Numbered from the stretch's first letter, positions 52,187 to 61,796 are shown. The stretch is DNA of 64,000 nt from Anoxybacteroides voinovskiense (GCF_014196205.1 NZ_JACIDE010000009.1:60606-124605), one strand, 5' to 3'. The notes: generated from the letters alone by a model not told the origin. Numbers and translations: made by a program.

Positions 52187-55100
52187 TTAATCTCCTATCG
52201 CTAAGATCGCTTCCAATTGCGCAGCAGCCGCCTGCAACATCGGGACGTCGATTATCGTCGTCAACGCGGTCAACAAACCAGCGAAATAGTCATCGATTTG
52301 TTGTTGCAGCGAATGCGCTAAATAGCGGATGCCTTGTTCATATTGCGCCGTATAAATCGAAAGAAGCAACTGCTCGTTTTCCGATACGTACTCGTTGATT
52401 GGTTGCTGTAATTGCTTTTCGATTTCTTCTTTCATCAACCGTTTTTCATCGCGTTCAAAAAATGATTTCGCATTTTTGTATAGCGATAGCGCCTTTTTGA
52501 ATCTAGAATAGTCGATTGTTTCGAGCGCAAGGGCGAAATCAGGCGTTGTAAACGGTGGAAGCTGCGCTTCGGAAAGCGGCATTGGATGAATGCGCGCAAT
52601 AGCGGTCGCAAGCAGCTGAAACTGTTCGTGCGCTTTTTTTGTTAAAAACCGCTCGATTCGTAAGCTTGTCGCCCGCATTTCTTGCGCTAAATCAAAGCCG
52701 ACCGACTGAATGAGTTCTTGTAAGCAGGCAACTAGCGCTTGTTGTATATTTCGGTTATCGTCGCGCAGCACTGCTGGATTGAACGCTTCTTTAAACCAGT
52801 CGTTCATTCGTAACGACAGGCGCTGTTTCACATAGTACGTCAGTTCGGCAATTTCTTGCGTGAGCGCTTGAATGTCTGATTCGACGTTCAGTTGCTCTAC
52901 TACTTGGCGAATGAGCGCTTGTTCATCAGACAGCTGTTTTACTTTTGCTTCCTTCTCTTCATTGCTTTGTTCAGACTGTCGAATGTAGTCTACTAACGTT
53001 TCGTGCATCCGTTTGATTTCGGCGTACGCTTCGATAATTGCAACGTTTGTTAATTCGTCCATAATAAATCGGGCAAAATCCGCTTCAAATGCTTGAATGC
53101 CAGAGTTAGTTAACACCCCATTGGAAGAACGCTCCCCAAGTTTTTCTTCGAGCGCCAACCGGCTCGAGACCGCATAAAGCCGCGGAAACCGAATCCCGAA
53201 TTGACCGAGCTGGTCTTTTACGTACGCAACAACTGTCGCAAGCTCTTCTTTCGAATTCGCCAAATCCGCAGCGTTGACAATAAAGAACATTTTATCCATC
53301 GCAAACGTATCTTTGACGCGCCCGAGCTGAATTAAAAATTCCCGATCCGCTTTAGAAAAGGCGTGGTTATAGTACGTAACGAACAAAACCGCATCCGCGT
53401 TTTTAATATATTCAAACGCTACTCCCGTATGGCGGGCGTTAATGGAATCAGCTCCCGGTGTGTCCACAAGCACAATCCCTTGGCGAGTAAGTGCACAATC
53501 ATAATAAAGCTCCATCCATTCGACAAAGCACGCCTTCGTTTCATCGGCGACGTAGGACGGAAACTCGTCGAGGTCGATTTGCACCGTTTGCCCAAGCAAC
53601 GGTTTTATTTGTTCATAGCCATGAATAACAGCTTGTAAAAAGGCGTAGTGCGGTTTTTCTTTTGCCCCGACCTCTTTTCCGAGCGCTTGCTCACTAGCAA
53701 GCAGCGCTTCTTGTAACGTTTCCGCTTTTAACTGAAAATAACGGAGCGAATATTGGATGTCTTTGAATAGTTGATTTTCGGTTTTCATTTGAACGATGAC
53801 TGTGCCGTGTGGCTTCGCTTCTGTTGGTGGCACAATTTTATTAATCGTTGCCGTCGTTGGGTTTGGCGACGATGGCAATATACGTTCCCCCATTAGCGCG
53901 TTGGCAAACGATGATTTTCCTGCACTAAACGCCCCAAACAATGCAACCGTAAACGTGCGAGATTCTAGTCGTTTTGCTTTTTCCGTTAGTTCATGAATGA
54001 AACGGTTCATTCCTGGAATACCTTTCGCAAGATCAGCCGCTTCGCGTAAATGACGGATTGTTTCTGCTGCTTTTTTGCTGTTAGTAGACGGTTCTGGACG
54101 TTTCTCTTCCGGTTGGAAAGAAACAGACGGTTGTGTTTGCTCTCCCCGACGAGCAATTTCTGTTCGAACCAGTATCTCGTCAGAAACGAGTTCAGCAAGG
54201 CGGCTATCCGCGATTTTTATTGCCGGTGCGTCCGCCGCTAGTAGCGAAAGTTGGTGCATATACGTTTGTTCACGATAGTGCTGTCGGGCGTTTTGTTCTT
54301 CGATTAGCTGCTGCTTTTCACGTGCTTTTTCTAGTTCAAGCGCCAGTTGTTGACATTCTTTTTCGATCGTTTCTTTCCATGTCGCAAACATCAACGCAAA
54401 CAATTTTAGCGCTTCGTTTCGGTATCGTTTTTTCAATTCAGCAGCTACATCGTTCGTATAATTTAGCACATATTCTCCAGTCACGCCTGCTCCTTTTTTC
54501 ACTAGTTCCGCTAATAACTGTTCGTTCCACGAAACGGTAAACGATTGACATTCGTTCATTAATGCCGGATCTTGCAACATTTGTTGTTTGTAAAAACGAA
54601 CGAGCTGTTCGCGAACGTGCCATTCCATTTGGGACGTCACTTTTTCTTTCAAATTGTGATAAAACGCCGCTAACCGTGCTGCTCGTTCTTGTTCCGTTTT
54701 TGCCTTGCTAAACAAAAATCCTACTTTAAAGTCCGGTTGTACGGACTGTAAGTACGCATGTGCCAATTCACGCGTCTCAAACGGCATAATGTACGCATGT
54801 TCTAATACGTTGTCGAGCTCTTGGCGAAACGTCGCTTCTGTTTCATGAATGTGCTTTTCGAGCATTTCTTGTTGTTGTTGCAACATTTCGATTGTTTGTA
54901 CATCCGCTAGTTGAGCGAGGCGATCGTTTACAACTGCTTCTCGTTCGGCGTCCACGCTTTCTAAATAGGCGAGATGGTCATTTAACAGCCGTTTTGCCGC
55001 TACTTCTATTCCGTTTAGAAGCCGTGTGTTTCGTTCAGCAAACAGCAATTGTAAAAAATGGACGAGTTCGTTCAGCTCATTAAACGGATGGTTTCGATCT

Positions 55101-55825
55101 TTTAACGACGTAAAAAAAATGCGTGAGACGGACACTCCCCAGTTACGGAACGCTTCCTGCACCGACTGCTGAAACGAACGAAACGGCAATTCCGCATCGC
55201 GATGTTTATCAATTTGATTGACGATCAAATAGAGCGATTTCCCGTAGCTTGTCAATTCTTTCGTAAACTGAAAGTTTAATTCGGACTGCACATGGTTATA
55301 GTCCATCATATAAAACACAACGTCTGCTAAATGAAGCGCGGATTCCGTTGCGAGCCGATGGGCATCATCGGTAGAATCAATGCCCGGCGTATCCATAATC
55401 GCTACCCCATCTGGAATGCGCGTCGTCTTTCGGCTAACTTCAATCGCTTCAATGTCATCCCCATTTTTACAATAGGAGCGAATTTGCTCATAGTCATACG
55501 GCGCAGCGTACTCGACTGGTGGTTCATGTTTGTAAAAAACGCGCGCATACTCCTTTCCTGCCTTCACTTTCACGAGATTGGCGCTCGTCGGAATCGGGCT
55601 TGACGGAAGTAACGGTTCGCCGAGCAACTCGTTAATTAAACTTGATTTTCCTGCGGAAAAATGGCCGCAAAAAGCAATCGTAAATTCTTCATTCGCCACC
55701 TTCCGCAATAGCTGCCTTACCTTTTTGGCGTTCTCCACATCCCCTTTGTTCATCCATTCGTCATGCATGTACGTTAATTTTTCTAACCATGGACGCAATG
55801 ATGAACGTTGTGTCACTTGCATCAT
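52187..55825 (-). CDS. dynA: Bacterial dynamin-like protein DynA (double GTPase)
   Basis: About 1212 aa. Two complete dynamin-type halves are fused. The first GTPase has GHFSAGKSSL (about 54-63), DTPGIDSTDD and NQIDKHRD; the second has GAFSAGKSSF (about 627-636), DTPGADSINA and NAADLANSKE, each followed by long helical stalk regions. DynA (YpbR) tethers and fuses membranes in B. subtilis and helps membrane repair under pore formation or phage attack. ATG pair at 55825 has AAGGGG 10 bp upstream. Placed between ypbS and ypbQ as in B. subtilis. Confidence 0.95.
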   Translation of the reverse strand: MMQVTQRSSLRPWLEKLTYMHDEWMNKGDVENAKKVRQLLRKVANEEFTIAFCGHFSAGKSSLINELLGEPLLPSSPIPTSANLVKVKAGKEYARVFYKHEPPVEYAAPYDYEQIRSYCKNGDDIEAIEVSRKTTRIPDGVAIMDTPGIDSTDDAHRLATESALHLADVVFYMMDYNHVQSELNFQFTKELTSYGKSLYLIVNQIDKHRDAELPFRSFQQSVQEAFRNWGVSVSRIFFTSLKDRNHPFNELNELVHFLQLLFAERNTRLLNGIEVAAKRLLNDHLAYLESVDAEREAVVNDRLAQLADVQTIEMLQQQQEMLEKHIHETEATFRQELDNVLEHAYIMPFETRELAHAYLQSVQPDFKVGFLFSKAKTEQERAARLAAFYHNLKEKVTSQMEWHVREQLVRFYKQQMLQDPALMNECQSFTVSWNEQLLAELVKKGAGVTGEYVLNYTNDVAAELKKRYRNEALKLFALMFATWKETIEKECQQLALELEKAREKQQLIEEQNARQHYREQTYMHQLSLLAADAPAIKIADSRLAELVSDEILVRTEIARRGEQTQPSVSFQPEEKRPEPSTNSKKAAETIRHLREAADLAKGIPGMNRFIHELTEKAKRLESRTFTVALFGAFSAGKSSFANALMGERILPSSPNPTTATINKIVPPTEAKPHGTVIVQMKTENQLFKDIQYSLRYFQLKAETLQEALLASEQALGKEVGAKEKPHYAFLQAVIHGYEQIKPLLGQTVQIDLDEFPSYVADETKACFVEWMELYYDCALTRQGIVLVDTPGADSINARHTGVAFEYIKNADAVLFVTYYNHAFSKADREFLIQLGRVKDTFAMDKMFFIVNAADLANSKEELATVVAYVKDQLGQFGIRFPRLYAVSSRLALEEKLGERSSNGVLTNSGIQAFEADFARFIMDELTNVAIIEAYAEIKRMHETLVDYIRQSEQSNEEKEAKVKQLSDEQALIRQVVEQLNVESDIQALTQEIAELTYYVKQRLSLRMNDWFKEAFNPAVLRDDNRNIQQALVACLQELIQSVGFDLAQEMRATSLRIERFLTKKAHEQFQLLATAIARIHPMPLSEAQLPPFTTPDFALALETIDYSRFKKALSLYKNAKSFFERDEKRLMKEEIEKQLQQPINEYVSENEQLLLSIYTAQYEQGIRYLAHSLQQQIDDYFAGLLTALTTIIDVPMLQAAAAQLEAILAIGD

Positions 55826-55899
55826 TGTACCAAAACCCCTTATTGCATGATATATACCCATTTTACTGTATTTACGCTCATTTCCCAACAAAAAATGCA

Positions 55900-55930
55900 A
55901 AAAAAATCCCGCTAGCTATTTAGCAGGAAA
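55900..55930 (-). terminator. Terminator after ypbQ
   Basis: Minus-strand stem CCTGCTA/TAGCGGG with one G-U pair, then ATTTTTTTT; the ypbQ stop is in the loop. Confidence 0.75.
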
Positions 55931-56473
55931 AAAACGTGGGCGTTTTTGGATTTCGTTGTAGTTCGTCATCGTGGCGAGTGCTTGTTCCTCTGCCGAAATA
56001 CGAATGGATAAAAGATAGGCATTCAACAAGGAAAAAACGATTGCTGTGATGTAGGCACGAAACAGCAAAGGAATAAGCACTATTTCAAGCACGACAACAA
56101 CGTAGTTCGGATGGCGTAAAAACCGATACGGGCCTTTTTGCACGATGACGTTTGGAACGACGAAAATTTTTGTGTTCCAAAATACCCCGAGCGAAAAAAG
56201 CGCCCATATGCGCAGTAGTTGAACGGCAAAAAAGAGCGGAAGAAGGAATGGCCACCATGACGAAAGCGTTGCTCCTTTCATCAGCGCTTCGAGGAAAAAG
56301 GAAAAGAGAAACGCTACATGCAATAAAACAATCCACCGATAATGCGCTTGCCCAAATTCTTTTGCCCCCATTGCTTTGACGATGCGTTCGTTTCGTTTGG
56401 CAAGCAAAAGCTCCCCCACCCGCATACAAAGAAGAAAAAAGAAGAACGCATAAAACACCGTTCTCACTCCCAT
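55916..56473 (-). CDS. ypbQ: Isoprenylcysteine carboxyl methyltransferase-family protein (YpbQ/BpsB-like)
   Basis: 185 aa, about five helices, ICMT family. The conserved end RFLRHPNYVVVVLEIVLIPL and EEQALATMTNYNEIQKRPRF marks the SAM-binding region. In B. subtilis the homologue O-methylates alkylpyrones made by the neighbouring polyketide synthase. It overlaps that gene by 10 bp here, supporting a two-step pathway. Confidence 0.92.
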   Translation of the reverse strand: MGVRTVFYAFFFFLLCMRVGELLLAKRNERIVKAMGAKEFGQAHYRWIVLLHVAFLFSFFLEALMKGATLSSWWPFLLPLFFAVQLLRIWALFSLGVFWNTKIFVVPNVIVQKGPYRFLRHPNYVVVVLEIVLIPLLFRAYITAIVFSLLNAYLLSIRISAEEQALATMTNYNEIQKRPRFFPAK

Positions 56474-57531
56474 CTTAGCAAAATAAGTTCCGCACTAAAT
56501 CCTGGACCGAGCGCGAGCATTAAGCCTACTTGCCCTTTTGGAATGGACTGTTTCATAAATTGCTCAAGAACAAAATAAATGGTCGCAGAGGACATATTTC
56601 CGAATTTGCGCAACACATCGAATGAAATTTTTGTTTTTTGTTCATTGATCCCTAACGCCTGCTCGTAAGCGGCGATAACTTTTTTTCCGCCTGGATGGGC
56701 AATAAAATGATCAATATCGTTCATCATTAGTCCGTGCTGTTGCAAAAAAGCGACGACATTCGGTTTCAGCCACGACTGAATGATTGTCGGAATGTCTTTG
56801 GAAAAAATGACAAAAAATCCGTCGTCGCGTATATCCCACCCCATGACCGTTTCCGAATGTGGCATGAAAATGGACTGTGTCGCTATGATTCGTGGGCGAA
56901 TACGGTTGTCCACCGCTTCGTCCCCTGCGACACAAACACATGACACCCCGTCCGCAAATAGCGATGTGCCGATTAAGTTGCTTTTCGAACGATCAGATAA
57001 CTGAAAGGTTAAACTGCAAAACTCGGCGGCAATGACAATGACTTTTGCTTTCGGAAAGGCTAAGCAATATTCATACGCCCGTGCCAATCCCGCCGCTCCG
57101 CCCGCACACCCTAGTCCCCAAATCGGAATGCGTTTTGTCGTCAGTGAGAAAGGCAAGTGATTCATCATTTTCGCATCAATACTTGGCGTCGAAAGCCCTG
57201 TCGTGGAAACATAAAAAATCGCTTCAATCTCTTCATAGGCGATGGCACGTTCGAGGAAGGAATCGGTTTGTAAGCAGTTTTGTACCACTTCACATCCGTA
57301 ACGAACCGCACTTTTTATGTACATTTCATTTTTTTCCGCGAACGTTCGAGTTTGTCGGTACCACTCGAGCGGCTGAACAAAATAGCGCGACTCAATGCCC
57401 CCATTCGCAAAAACCGTCAATAACCGTTCAGGAAACGATCGGCCAAATAGCTGTCCGACATATTCACGTACTTCATCTTGCGTGACTTTGTAAGGCAATG
57501 ATGCCGTCCCGACCGATAGAATTGCTGGCAT
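56464..57531 (-). CDS. bcsA: Type III polyketide synthase (BcsA/BpsA-like)
   Basis: 355-aa chalcone/stilbene-synthase-fold enzyme. The catalytic triad is visible: Cys about 142 in WGLGCAGGAAGL, His about 279 in HFIAHPGGKKV, and Asn about 312 in KFGNMSSATI. Makes alkyl-pyrones or resorcinol-type lipids from acyl-CoA and malonyl-CoA, membrane-associated products. ATG at 57531 follows AAAGGGGG. Confidence 0.94.
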   Translation of the reverse strand: MPAILSVGTASLPYKVTQDEVREYVGQLFGRSFPERLLTVFANGGIESRYFVQPLEWYRQTRTFAEKNEMYIKSAVRYGCEVVQNCLQTDSFLERAIAYEEIEAIFYVSTTGLSTPSIDAKMMNHLPFSLTTKRIPIWGLGCAGGAAGLARAYEYCLAFPKAKVIVIAAEFCSLTFQLSDRSKSNLIGTSLFADGVSCVCVAGDEAVDNRIRPRIIATQSIFMPHSETVMGWDIRDDGFFVIFSKDIPTIIQSWLKPNVVAFLQQHGLMMNDIDHFIAHPGGKKVIAAYEQALGINEQKTKISFDVLRKFGNMSSATIYFVLEQFMKQSIPKGQVGLMLALGPGFSAELILLRWE

Positions 57532-57651
57532 ATGAACACCCCCTTTATACTATCCCCTTTCTAGTCTTTTCTATACAGCAAATAAAACGCTTTCAATTCC
57601 TTTTTTGGAATGAATACGTTCACATTTTCTTCACAATTTTCTGCTCTCTCT

Positions 57652-57708
57652 TGTGATGAAAATCACTGTTATATCAATTTCTTACTGTTACTATAGTGGT
57701 AAAGTAAG
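57652..57708 (+). promoter_or_regulatory. FNR-like site and promoter of the ba3 oxidase operon
   Basis: TGTGA-TGAAAA-TCACT (57652-57667) matches the FNR/CRP-type TGTGA-N6-TCACA at nine of ten positions. A TATAGT -10 lies at 57692-57697 with a poor -35 (TTATAT), giving an activator centre near -41 to -44, the class II position. A second imperfect inverted repeat CTTACTGTTACTATAG... (57681-57708) covers the -10. Confidence 0.6.
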
Positions 57709-57819
57709 TAATGAACAATTTGTGAAATGGTGAAAATCCCCTACCAAAATGCCGCTAGTTTTGTATTATGAAAGTGTAAACAATCGTTTGGGGGATAGAA
57801 AGAAAGGAGGTATGGGAGG

Positions 57820-57957
57820 ATGGCAAAAGAAAAAATGAAAGGAAAAGCAACAGGAGAGGACAACTTGAAGGGGACACTGGCATCCGTTTTTTTGTTAGGG
57901 TTTTTCCTCATTTTCACGTGGGTAAGCGTGTATTATCTATTTTTAGAACGTCTATAA
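57820..57957 (+). CDS. Cytochrome c oxidase subunit IIa (ba3 type)
   Basis: 45 aa with a single helix: NLKGTLASVFLLGFFLIFTW, then VSVYYLFLERL. Small subunit IIa of ba3 (B-family) oxidases, supplying the helix that subunit II lacks. AAAGGAGG is 9 bp before ATG at 57820. It lies 21 bp before subunit II. Confidence 0.88.
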   Translation: MAKEKMKGKATGEDNLKGTLASVFLLGFFLIFTWVSVYYLFLERL

Positions 57958-57978
57958 GAGAAAGGAGAGAATGGGCGT

Positions 57979-58449
57979 ATGCACATACACAAATATGAAA
58001 AAATTTGGCTTGTTTTCGGAATTGGCTGTTTATTCGTCTTTTTAACCATTATCGGTGTGAGCGCATTCGCGAAAGGAAATCAACCACCTAGCTGCTTAAC
58101 AACCATTGATCCGGAGAAAGTAGACCAAACGCCGCCATTTAATAAACCAGGACTTGTGAAAACAGGCGACAATGAGTATCAGTTAAATATGGTTGCCGCT
58201 GCGTTTGCATTTACACCAGCACAAGTGGAAATTCCAAAAGGCGCAAAAGTAACGATTAACATTACAACAAAAGACGTCATCCACGGATTTGAAGTTGTTG
58301 GAACAAACATTAACATGATGGTTGAACCTGGATATGTGAACTCGTTCACGAAAACATTCGATAAAACAGGGGAATATACGATTTTATGTAACGAATATTG
58401 TGGTGCTGGTCACCATATGATGACAGCACGAATTAAGGTGGTGGATTAA
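57979..58449 (+). CDS. Cytochrome c oxidase subunit II (ba3 type, CuA)
   Basis: 156 aa: one N-terminal helix and an extracytoplasmic cupredoxin domain. The CuA site is CNEYCGAGHHMM, with an upstream His in DVIHGFEVVG. Accepts electrons from cytochrome c and passes them to subunit I. AAAGGAGAG upstream; ends 1 bp before subunit I. Confidence 0.95.
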   Translation: MHIHKYEKIWLVFGIGCLFVFLTIIGVSAFAKGNQPPSCLTTIDPEKVDQTPPFNKPGLVKTGDNEYQLNMVAAAFAFTPAQVEIPKGAKVTINITTKDVIHGFEVVGTNINMMVEPGYVNSFTKTFDKTGEYTILCNEYCGAGHHMMTARIKVVD

Positions 58450-58450
58450 C

Positions 58451-60097
58451 ATGAACGAAATGGTCAAAGTCGATCGGCGCGACGCCAAATTGGCGCTGGC
58501 TCATATTTATGTTGCGTTTATTGCATTGGGATTAGGCGGATTAGCCGGGCTACTACAAACACTAGTCCGCTCTGGAAAATTTGAGCTTCCTGCAAATATT
58601 AGCTATTATACTATTTTAACCACTCACGGTGTACTGCTCGGACTTGTACTAACGACGTTTTTCATTATCGGGTTTCAATTCGCTGCCGTTAGCCGTACTG
58701 CCGGAACGTTTTCTGACCGTGTTCGCTTCTGGGGATGGGTCGGCTTCTGGCTCATGACCGTCGGTACAGCAATCACCGCGTTCTTTATCTTAATCGGTCA
58801 AGCGTCGGTGCTTTATACGTTTTATGCGCCGCTACAAGCGCATCCAGGGTTTTATCTCGGCTTAACACTTGTTGTCGTCGGTAGCTGGGTGAGCGGTTTT
58901 GCTATATTTGCCCATTACGCTCGCTGGAAAAAAGAACATCCAAAACAAGTAAGCCCGCTTCTTACCTTTATGGCTGTTGCAAATATGATTTTATGGCTTG
59001 TTTGTTCGCTCGGGGTAGCAGCAACTGTCTTAATTCAATTATTGCCTTGGTCGCTAGGGCTTGTTGACCGTGTCAACGTGCTTGTCAGCCGGACATTGTT
59101 CTGGTACTTTGGACACCCACTTGTTTATTTCTGGTTATTGCCAGCATATATGGTTTGGTATGCGATTGTACCGAAAATTATCGGTGGGAAAATTTTCTCT
59201 GACTCGTTAGCGCGATTATCGTTCATTTTGTTCTTGTTCTTCTCGATTCCAGTCGGTTTCCACCATCAATTAATGGAGCCAGGGATTGATCCGTTCTGGA
59301 AATACGTGCAAGTTGTGTTAACGTTTATGGTCGCAATCCCATCGTTGATGACTGCATTTGCGATGTTCGCAACGTTTGAGTTATACGGTCGCTCGAAAGG
59401 AGCAACCGGTCTGTTCGGATGGTTGCGTAAACTTCCTTGGGGAGATGCTCGCTTCTTTGCACCGTTTGTCGGCATGGTGTTCTTTATCCCAGCTGGTGCT
59501 GGTGGACTTGTGAACGCTTCTCACCAACTTGACCAAGTGGTGCATAATACAATTTGGATTACAGGACACTTCCATTTAACATTAGCGACAACAGTTGTCC
59601 TTACATTCTTTGGTGCTGCTTACTGGCTTGTGCCACATTTAAGCGGACGCGTCATGACAAAAGCGATGAACCGGTTGGCGATTATTCAAACGATCGTATG
59701 GGTTATTGGTATGACATTTATGTCTGGCTCGATGCATTTTGAAGGATTATTAGGCGCCCCTCGCCGCTCGGCATTCTCTACGTACGGCAATTCGCCGCAG
59801 GCGCTTGAATGGATCCCGTACCAAATCGCCCAAGCGGTCGGCGGAACGATTTTGTTCATCGGTATTATTTTAGTGCTTATCATCATTACAAACTTAGCGT
59901 TTTTCGCTCCAAAAGGCGAAACAGAGTTCCCTGTGGCCGAAGTGGCAGAAGGAGCAGAACGCACACCGCTTGCGATGGAAAACTGGAAACTTTGGATTGG
60001 TATTACCGTTGCGTTAATTTTAATCGCATATACGATTCCGTTCATTGATATGATTCAAAACGCACCGCCTGGTTCTAAAGGGTATAAACTATGGTAA
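58451..60097 (+). CDS. Cytochrome c oxidase subunit I (ba3/B-type haem-copper oxidase)
   Basis: 548 aa, about thirteen helices. Haem and CuB ligands: His in TTHGVLLGL (low-spin haem), FGHPLVYFWLLPAYMVWY (CuB His-Tyr), HHQLM, and GHFHLTLATT (high-spin and low-spin haem His). The YFGHP/VY pattern and lack of the K-channel Glu identify the B family, high-affinity proton-pumping oxidases like ba3 of Thermus. It would serve respiration at low oxygen. Confidence 0.95.
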   Translation: MNEMVKVDRRDAKLALAHIYVAFIALGLGGLAGLLQTLVRSGKFELPANISYYTILTTHGVLLGLVLTTFFIIGFQFAAVSRTAGTFSDRVRFWGWVGFWLMTVGTAITAFFILIGQASVLYTFYAPLQAHPGFYLGLTLVVVGSWVSGFAIFAHYARWKKEHPKQVSPLLTFMAVANMILWLVCSLGVAATVLIQLLPWSLGLVDRVNVLVSRTLFWYFGHPLVYFWLLPAYMVWYAIVPKIIGGKIFSDSLARLSFILFLFFSIPVGFHHQLMEPGIDPFWKYVQVVLTFMVAIPSLMTAFAMFATFELYGRSKGATGLFGWLRKLPWGDARFFAPFVGMVFFIPAGAGGLVNASHQLDQVVHNTIWITGHFHLTLATTVVLTFFGAAYWLVPHLSGRVMTKAMNRLAIIQTIVWVIGMTFMSGSMHFEGLLGAPRRSAFSTYGNSPQALEWIPYQIAQAVGGTILFIGIILVLIIITNLAFFAPKGETEFPVAEVAEGAERTPLAMENWKLWIGITVALILIAYTIPFIDMIQNAPPGSKGYKLW

Positions 60098-60100
60098 AAG

Positions 60101-60132
60101 AAAAGGGGATCCTACGTGGATCCCCTTTTTTT
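60101..60132 (+). terminator. Terminator of the oxidase operon
   Basis: Stem AAAGGGGATCC/GGATCCCCTTT with loop TACGT and further T. Confidence 0.92.
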
Positions 60133-60135
60133 AAA

Positions 60136-60159
60136 GGTAAGAAAGTATAAAATCTTACC
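60136..60159. other. Small hairpin before the dispersed repeat
   Basis: GGTAAGA/TCTTACC, 7-bp stem with a ten-base AT-rich loop; may belong to the repeat next to it. Confidence 0.35.
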
Positions 60160-60164
60160 GTTAG

Positions 60165-60287
60165 GTGGAGCGCTGTCTAGCTCCAAGCGCCATCGGCTCG
60201 AGTCGCTCCGCCCCACGCTGCGGCGGCGAAGCCTCCTCGGTGGGGCTTGTGCGATCTTCGCCGATAGGCGGGCGCTTTGCGCTTTTG
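60165..60287 (+). repeat. Structured GC-rich dispersed repeat of Bacillaceae type
   Basis: A GC-rich unit with the texture TGTCTAGCTCCAAGCGCC ... GGGCGCTTTGCGCTTTT. Related sequences (TGTCTAGCTCCAGCGCC to GCGCTTGCGCTTTT) are, from memory, scattered through Bacillus and Geobacillus genomes. Pairing: AAGCGCC-ATCGGC (60185-60197) with GCCGAT-AGGCG-GGCGCTT (60260-60277), and inner GCCCCAC (60210-60216) with GTGGGGC (60240-60246). It ends in T just before the M32 gene stop codon. Confidence 0.65.
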
Positions 60288-61796
60288 TTATAATCGATAA
60301 ATCGCTTTATATTTTTCCTCTAAATAATGGATTAAGTAATCTACGTTTAACCCTTCCCCTGTTGCCTCTTGCAAAATGTCGAGCGGCTTTTTCGTTTTTC
60401 CGAAGCGATGCACTTTTTCGGTTAGCCATTCTCGGATCGGCAATAACTCTCCTGTTTCAAGCAGTTCGGCAACGTTCGGGATATCTTTTAACATCGCTTC
60501 GTGTAGTTGTGCTGCATACATATATCCGAGCGCATAGGAAGGGAAATAGCCAAAACTGCCTCCAGACCAATGAACGTCTTGCAATACCCCTACCCCATCA
60601 TGCTCTGGGCGAATGCCGAGGTATTCTTCATATTTTGCGTTCCAAATATCTGGTAAGTCTTTCACATCGATCGTTCCGTTAAACAGCCCTTTTTCGATTT
60701 CGTACCGAACCATGACGTGCAGCGGATACGTTAATTCGTCCGCTTCGATGCGAATGAGCGATGGCTTTACTTCGTTAATCGCTCGATAAAAATCATCAAG
60801 CGAAACGTTAGCAAACTGTTCTGGCGCATATTGTTGAAGTAGCGGATAATTTCGCTTCCAATACGAATAATGGCGACCGATAAAGTTTTCGTAAAATAAC
60901 GATTGCGACTCGTGAATCCCCATCGATGTGCCCGTGCATAGTGGAGTGCCCGTTAATTCTTCCGCAATGTTTTGTTCATATAACGCATGACCACACTCAT
61001 GAATCGTTCCGAATAGCGCCGTGCGAAAATCGCGTTCATCGTATCGCGTCGTAATTCGGACATCGCCTGGGTTTAAGCCGATGGCAAATGGATGAACGGT
61101 TTCATCTAACCGCCCTGCCGAAAAATCATAGCCAAGCTCACTTAATAGCCGCAAACTAAACTCGCGCTGTTTTTCTTTTGGAAATGAATGAAACAAACAT
61201 GACGTGTCAGGCTGATGACGAGAAGCGACAACTGCTTGCACGAGCGGAACGATTCGTTCGCGCAATTTCGCAAATACGTTATCGAGCACTTCCACCGTAA
61301 CGCCTGGTTCGTATACATCAAGCAGCGTGTTATATGGATTCCCTTCATATCCCCAATAGTCGATGAATTTTTTATTAAACGCGACGAGTTTTTCTAAATA
61401 AGGGCGAAAGAGCGAAAAATCTGCTTTTGCTTTCGCTTCTTCCCAGACGCTTTCTGCTTTCGCTTGTAAAATAACGTATTCTTTATATTCATCTACTGGA
61501 ATTTTTTTATTTCGTTCGTATTCTTTTTTGCACTCCGCTAACGTATGCCGAGCAACGTCGGATAATTGTGCTTGTACGCTAGCTGGCGACAATTTAGCGA
61601 TATATGCCGCCATTTCTTCTGACGTCGACATTTTGAACACTTCTTCGGACAGTACTCCAATGACTTCCGACCGCTGCTCAAGCCCTTTTTTCGGCGCTCC
61701 TGTCCGCATATCCCAATACATCACTTGAATTGCTTCGTTATAGCTCATCATTTTTTTGACATAACGCAAAAACTGTTGCTCTACTTCTTTTACCAT
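60288..61796 (-). CDS. ypwA: Metallocarboxypeptidase, M32 family
   Basis: 502 aa, thermostable carboxypeptidase type (Taq carboxypeptidase family). Zinc motif HECGH with His 266 and 270 and Glu 267, in FGTIHECGHALYEQ. Helical throughout, cytoplasmic, releases C-terminal residues from peptides. ATG at 61796 with AGGAGG upstream. Next to the DinG-like helicase as in B. subtilis. Confidence 0.95.
   Translation of the reverse strand: MVKEVEQQFLRYVKKMMSYNEAIQVMYWDMRTGAPKKGLEQRSEVIGVLSEEVFKMSTSEEMAAYIAKLSPASVQAQLSDVARHTLAECKKEYERNKKIPVDEYKEYVILQAKAESVWEEAKAKADFSLFRPYLEKLVAFNKKFIDYWGYEGNPYNTLLDVYEPGVTVEVLDNVFAKLRERIVPLVQAVVASRHQPDTSCLFHSFPKEKQREFSLRLLSELGYDFSAGRLDETVHPFAIGLNPGDVRITTRYDERDFRTALFGTIHECGHALYEQNIAEELTGTPLCTGTSMGIHESQSLFYENFIGRHYSYWKRNYPLLQQYAPEQFANVSLDDFYRAINEVKPSLIRIEADELTYPLHVMVRYEIEKGLFNGTIDVKDLPDIWNAKYEEYLGIRPEHDGVGVLQDVHWSGGSFGYFPSYALGYMYAAQLHEAMLKDIPNVAELLETGELLPIREWLTEKVHRFGKTKKPLDILQEATGEGLNVDYLIHYLEEKYKAIYRL

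Noticed and set aside
57718..57736. Rex operator near TTTGTGAAAT in the oxidase promoter region
   Set aside because: Only one half-site is present; the other arm TTCACAA is missing.
60116..60682. A 188-codon plus-strand open frame after the oxidase operon
   Set aside because: It starts in the terminator, crosses the GC-rich repeat and continues antisense to the carboxypeptidase gene.
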